DNA of 6,457 bases, from NCBI GenBank assembly GCA_030601645.1, contig JAUWBQ010000102.1, forward strand, positions 1 to 6,457, written 5' to 3'. Positions within the stretch are counted from its first letter, which is position 1; each line of letters starts with the position of its first letter. Positions 5,345-6,457 of this stretch are shown one piece after another. Source of the stretch: Candidatus Bathyarchaeota archaeon (GTDB lineage: Archaea > Thermoproteota > Bathyarchaeia > TCS64). The notes beneath the pieces are model-generated. The model was not told the DNA's origin and searched no databases. It worked only from the letters and a program-made list of their open reading frames with translations. A program made the translations under genes and the position numbers.

Positions 5345-5614
5345 GTGACTCTGGACGGAGACGAGATACGGCGGAACATGCTCCAGATCCTCTACGCCCA
5401 GGTGAAACAAATTCCTAAGGATCCCTGGGTGAGCCGGGAGGCCCTCTCCAGATTGCTGGGGGTCACAGATGAGGTCTTGAACGAGAGCGTCAGCCACTTC
5501 GAGGGCCAGGGGCTGTTGGATGCCGAGGGAGACCCCTGGGAGACGGTGAGGCTGTCCCAGAAAGGGGTGACCGCCTTGGACGCCAGGGCCCGGAGCTATT
5601 GCCCGAACCTCTGA
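5345..5614 (+). CDS. Small winged-helix DNA-binding protein
   Basis: The 89-residue protein looks like one winged helix-turn-helix domain: first helix GDEIRRNMLQILYAQVKQ (5-22), then SREALSRLLGV and DEVLNESVSHFEGQGLLDA (30-60) as the second and recognition helices, then a wing (EGDPWETVRLSQKGVTAL, 61-78). Many archaea have such small regulators. No ligand-binding domain is attached. The GTG start is chosen because the TATA box predicts a leaderless mRNA beginning there. It is divergent from a GyrI-like ligand-binding gene, and the permease gene follows after 90 bp on the same strand with its own possible promoter. It may regulate the shared promoter region; its target is unknown. Confidence 0.8.
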   Translation: MTLDGDEIRRNMLQILYAQVKQIPKDPWVSREALSRLLGVTDEVLNESVSHFEGQGLLDAEGDPWETVRLSQKGVTALDARARSYCPNL

Positions 5615-5669
5615 ATCGGCGAAAAATTACTTCTCAGCCTCATCCGAGCCCAGGATCCATCGAAGGGAA

Positions 5670-5681
5670 AGGTATTTCAAG
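5670..5681 (+). promoter_or_regulatory. Weak TATA-like box of the permease gene
   Basis: The stretch AGGTATTTCAAG lies about 26-28 bp before ATG 5705, which would again give a leaderless transcript. It departs from the TTTAA core seen at the other promoters, so the call is tentative. The permease could also be read through from the winged-helix gene. Confidence 0.35.
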
Positions 5682-5704
5682 CTAAAGTTACCAACCTCTC
5701 GGAC

Positions 5705-6457
5705 ATGGACGGCTTGCTACTGATGCTGTTCCAGCTCATTCTGGGCCTAGCCAGCGGCCTGGTGATGAGCCTCATAGGGGCCAGCGCCGTAATGATTATC
5801 GTCCCGGGCCTCAACATCGTCCTGAACTACAGGATGCACACCGCCATAGGCGTCAGCCTGCTTGTGGATGTCCTCGCCTCCATCGTCGTCGGGTACGCCT
5901 ACTGGAGGCACGGGAACGTGGACCTCCGCCAGGGCCTCTGGATCGCTCTCGGCTCCGTTGTGGGAGCACAGTTCGGAGCCGGAATCACGGTTGTGCTTCC
6001 CAGCCGGTTCTTGGCGGTGAGCTATGGGATATGGATGATAACCGCGGGCGCCACGATCTGGAAGAAGGGGTTGGACCGGGCGAGCATCGCCGACAGGTTC
6101 TACAAGTACATCCACTTCGAGTCCGCCATCAAGAGGGCGGCCGTGGCCCTGTTCCTAGGGGTGCTCATAGGCTTCAACTGCGGGGTCTTCGGCGCAGGCG
6201 GCGGCATCCTCATAATGCTGGTGCTCATGTTCGTCCTCGACTACCCCATCCGCAAGGCCGTCGGAACATCCACCGTCATCATGGCCGTGACCGCGGCCTC
6301 CGCGACCGCCGGATATCTTGTGAGGGGGAACGTCGACGTCTTGGCAGGCATCGTCATCTCTGCTGGGACGATATTCGGCGGACTGCAAGGGGTGAGATAC
6401 GTCAACTTCGCGAGCGAGGAGACCATGTCCAGGGTCGTGGGAGGCATCTTCATGACC
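5705..6457 (+). CDS. TauE/SafE-family membrane transporter, 3' end outside the window
   Basis: From ATG 5705-5707 the frame stays open for 251 codons to the window end. It encodes a multi-pass membrane protein of the TauE/SafE (sulfite/sulfoacetate exporter-like) family. Hydrophobic segments lie near 5-38, 46-66, 76-98, 102-118, 144-177, 184-204 and 212-230. The two-fold internal repeat typical of the family is clear: GASAVMIIVPG (25-35), AIGVS (47-51) and GNVD (70-73) recur as GAGGGILIMLV (163-173), AVGTS (185-189) and GNVD (208-211), all shifted by exactly 138 residues. Known members export sulfur-containing anions or move other small organic anions; the substrate here cannot be told. The missing end is probably only a few tens of residues by family size. 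Confidence 0.9.
   Translation, partial: MDGLLLMLFQLILGLASGLVMSLIGASAVMIIVPGLNIVLNYRMHTAIGVSLLVDVLASIVVGYAYWRHGNVDLRQGLWIALGSVVGAQFGAGITVVLPSRFLAVSYGIWMITAGATIWKKGLDRASIADRFYKYIHFESAIKRAAVALFLGVLIGFNCGVFGAGGGILIMLVLMFVLDYPIRKAVGTSTVIMAVTAASATAGYLVRGNVDVLAGIVISAGTIFGGLQGVRYVNFASEETMSRVVGGIFMT

Noticed and set aside
5615..5704. Gap between the winged-helix and permease genes as a hidden small gene or RNA
   Set aside because: Only 90 bp, no start codon with coding bias and no strong stem; only a weak TATA-like box was seen.
5747..6453. Minus-strand open frames opposite the permease (5747-6115, 6155-6388, 6241-6453)
   Set aside because: The plus strand carries an unbroken TauE/SafE-type frame with an internal repeat; the minus frames are low-complexity complements.

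Overview
The window looks like a piece of an uncultivated archaeal genome, moderately GC-rich, with codons that prefer G or C in third position. The archaeal signs are: TATA-type boxes about 26 bp before start codons, apparently leaderless genes next to genes with Shine-Dalgarno (SD) motifs that match the archaeal 16S 3' end (one is a full GGTGATCC), and a YchF-type GTPase with the archaeal NKMD motif. A TACK lineage such as Bathyarchaeia is a guess from protein style only and has not been tested.

Left part (1-2016, minus strand): an isocitrate/isopropylmalate dehydrogenase-family protein (TTG start) follows a 258-residue conserved protein of unknown function. A 126-bp gap between them holds a T-rich terminator candidate, small inverted repeats and a TATA box. 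The dehydrogenase keeps its substrate-binding arginines but appears to lack the catalytic Lys, the catalytic Tyr and one metal-binding Asp, which is the most interesting biochemical point in the window.

Middle (2017-4072): a plus-strand ICMT-type membrane methyltransferase faces a minus-strand YchF-type GTPase. Both frames are disturbed. The methyltransferase has its first membrane segment in a different frame (break near 2148). The GTPase has no stop at its normal C-terminus and reads 397 nt antisense into the methyltransferase. Local indels, in the genome or in the assembly, explain both most simply.

Right part (4073-6457): a small four-cysteine protein of unknown function (+), a hairpin, a tRNA-Gly(TCC) gene with encoded CCA (-), a stand-alone GyrI-like ligand-binding protein (-) divergent from a small winged-helix protein (+) across a 117-bp two-promoter region, and a TauE/SafE-type permease (+) cut off by the window end. 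Four promoters share a TTTAA core. The GyrI/winged-helix pair could be a split one-component regulator and the permease next to it a possible target, but that is inference. No CRISPR array, insertion sequence, rRNA or replication origin was seen.
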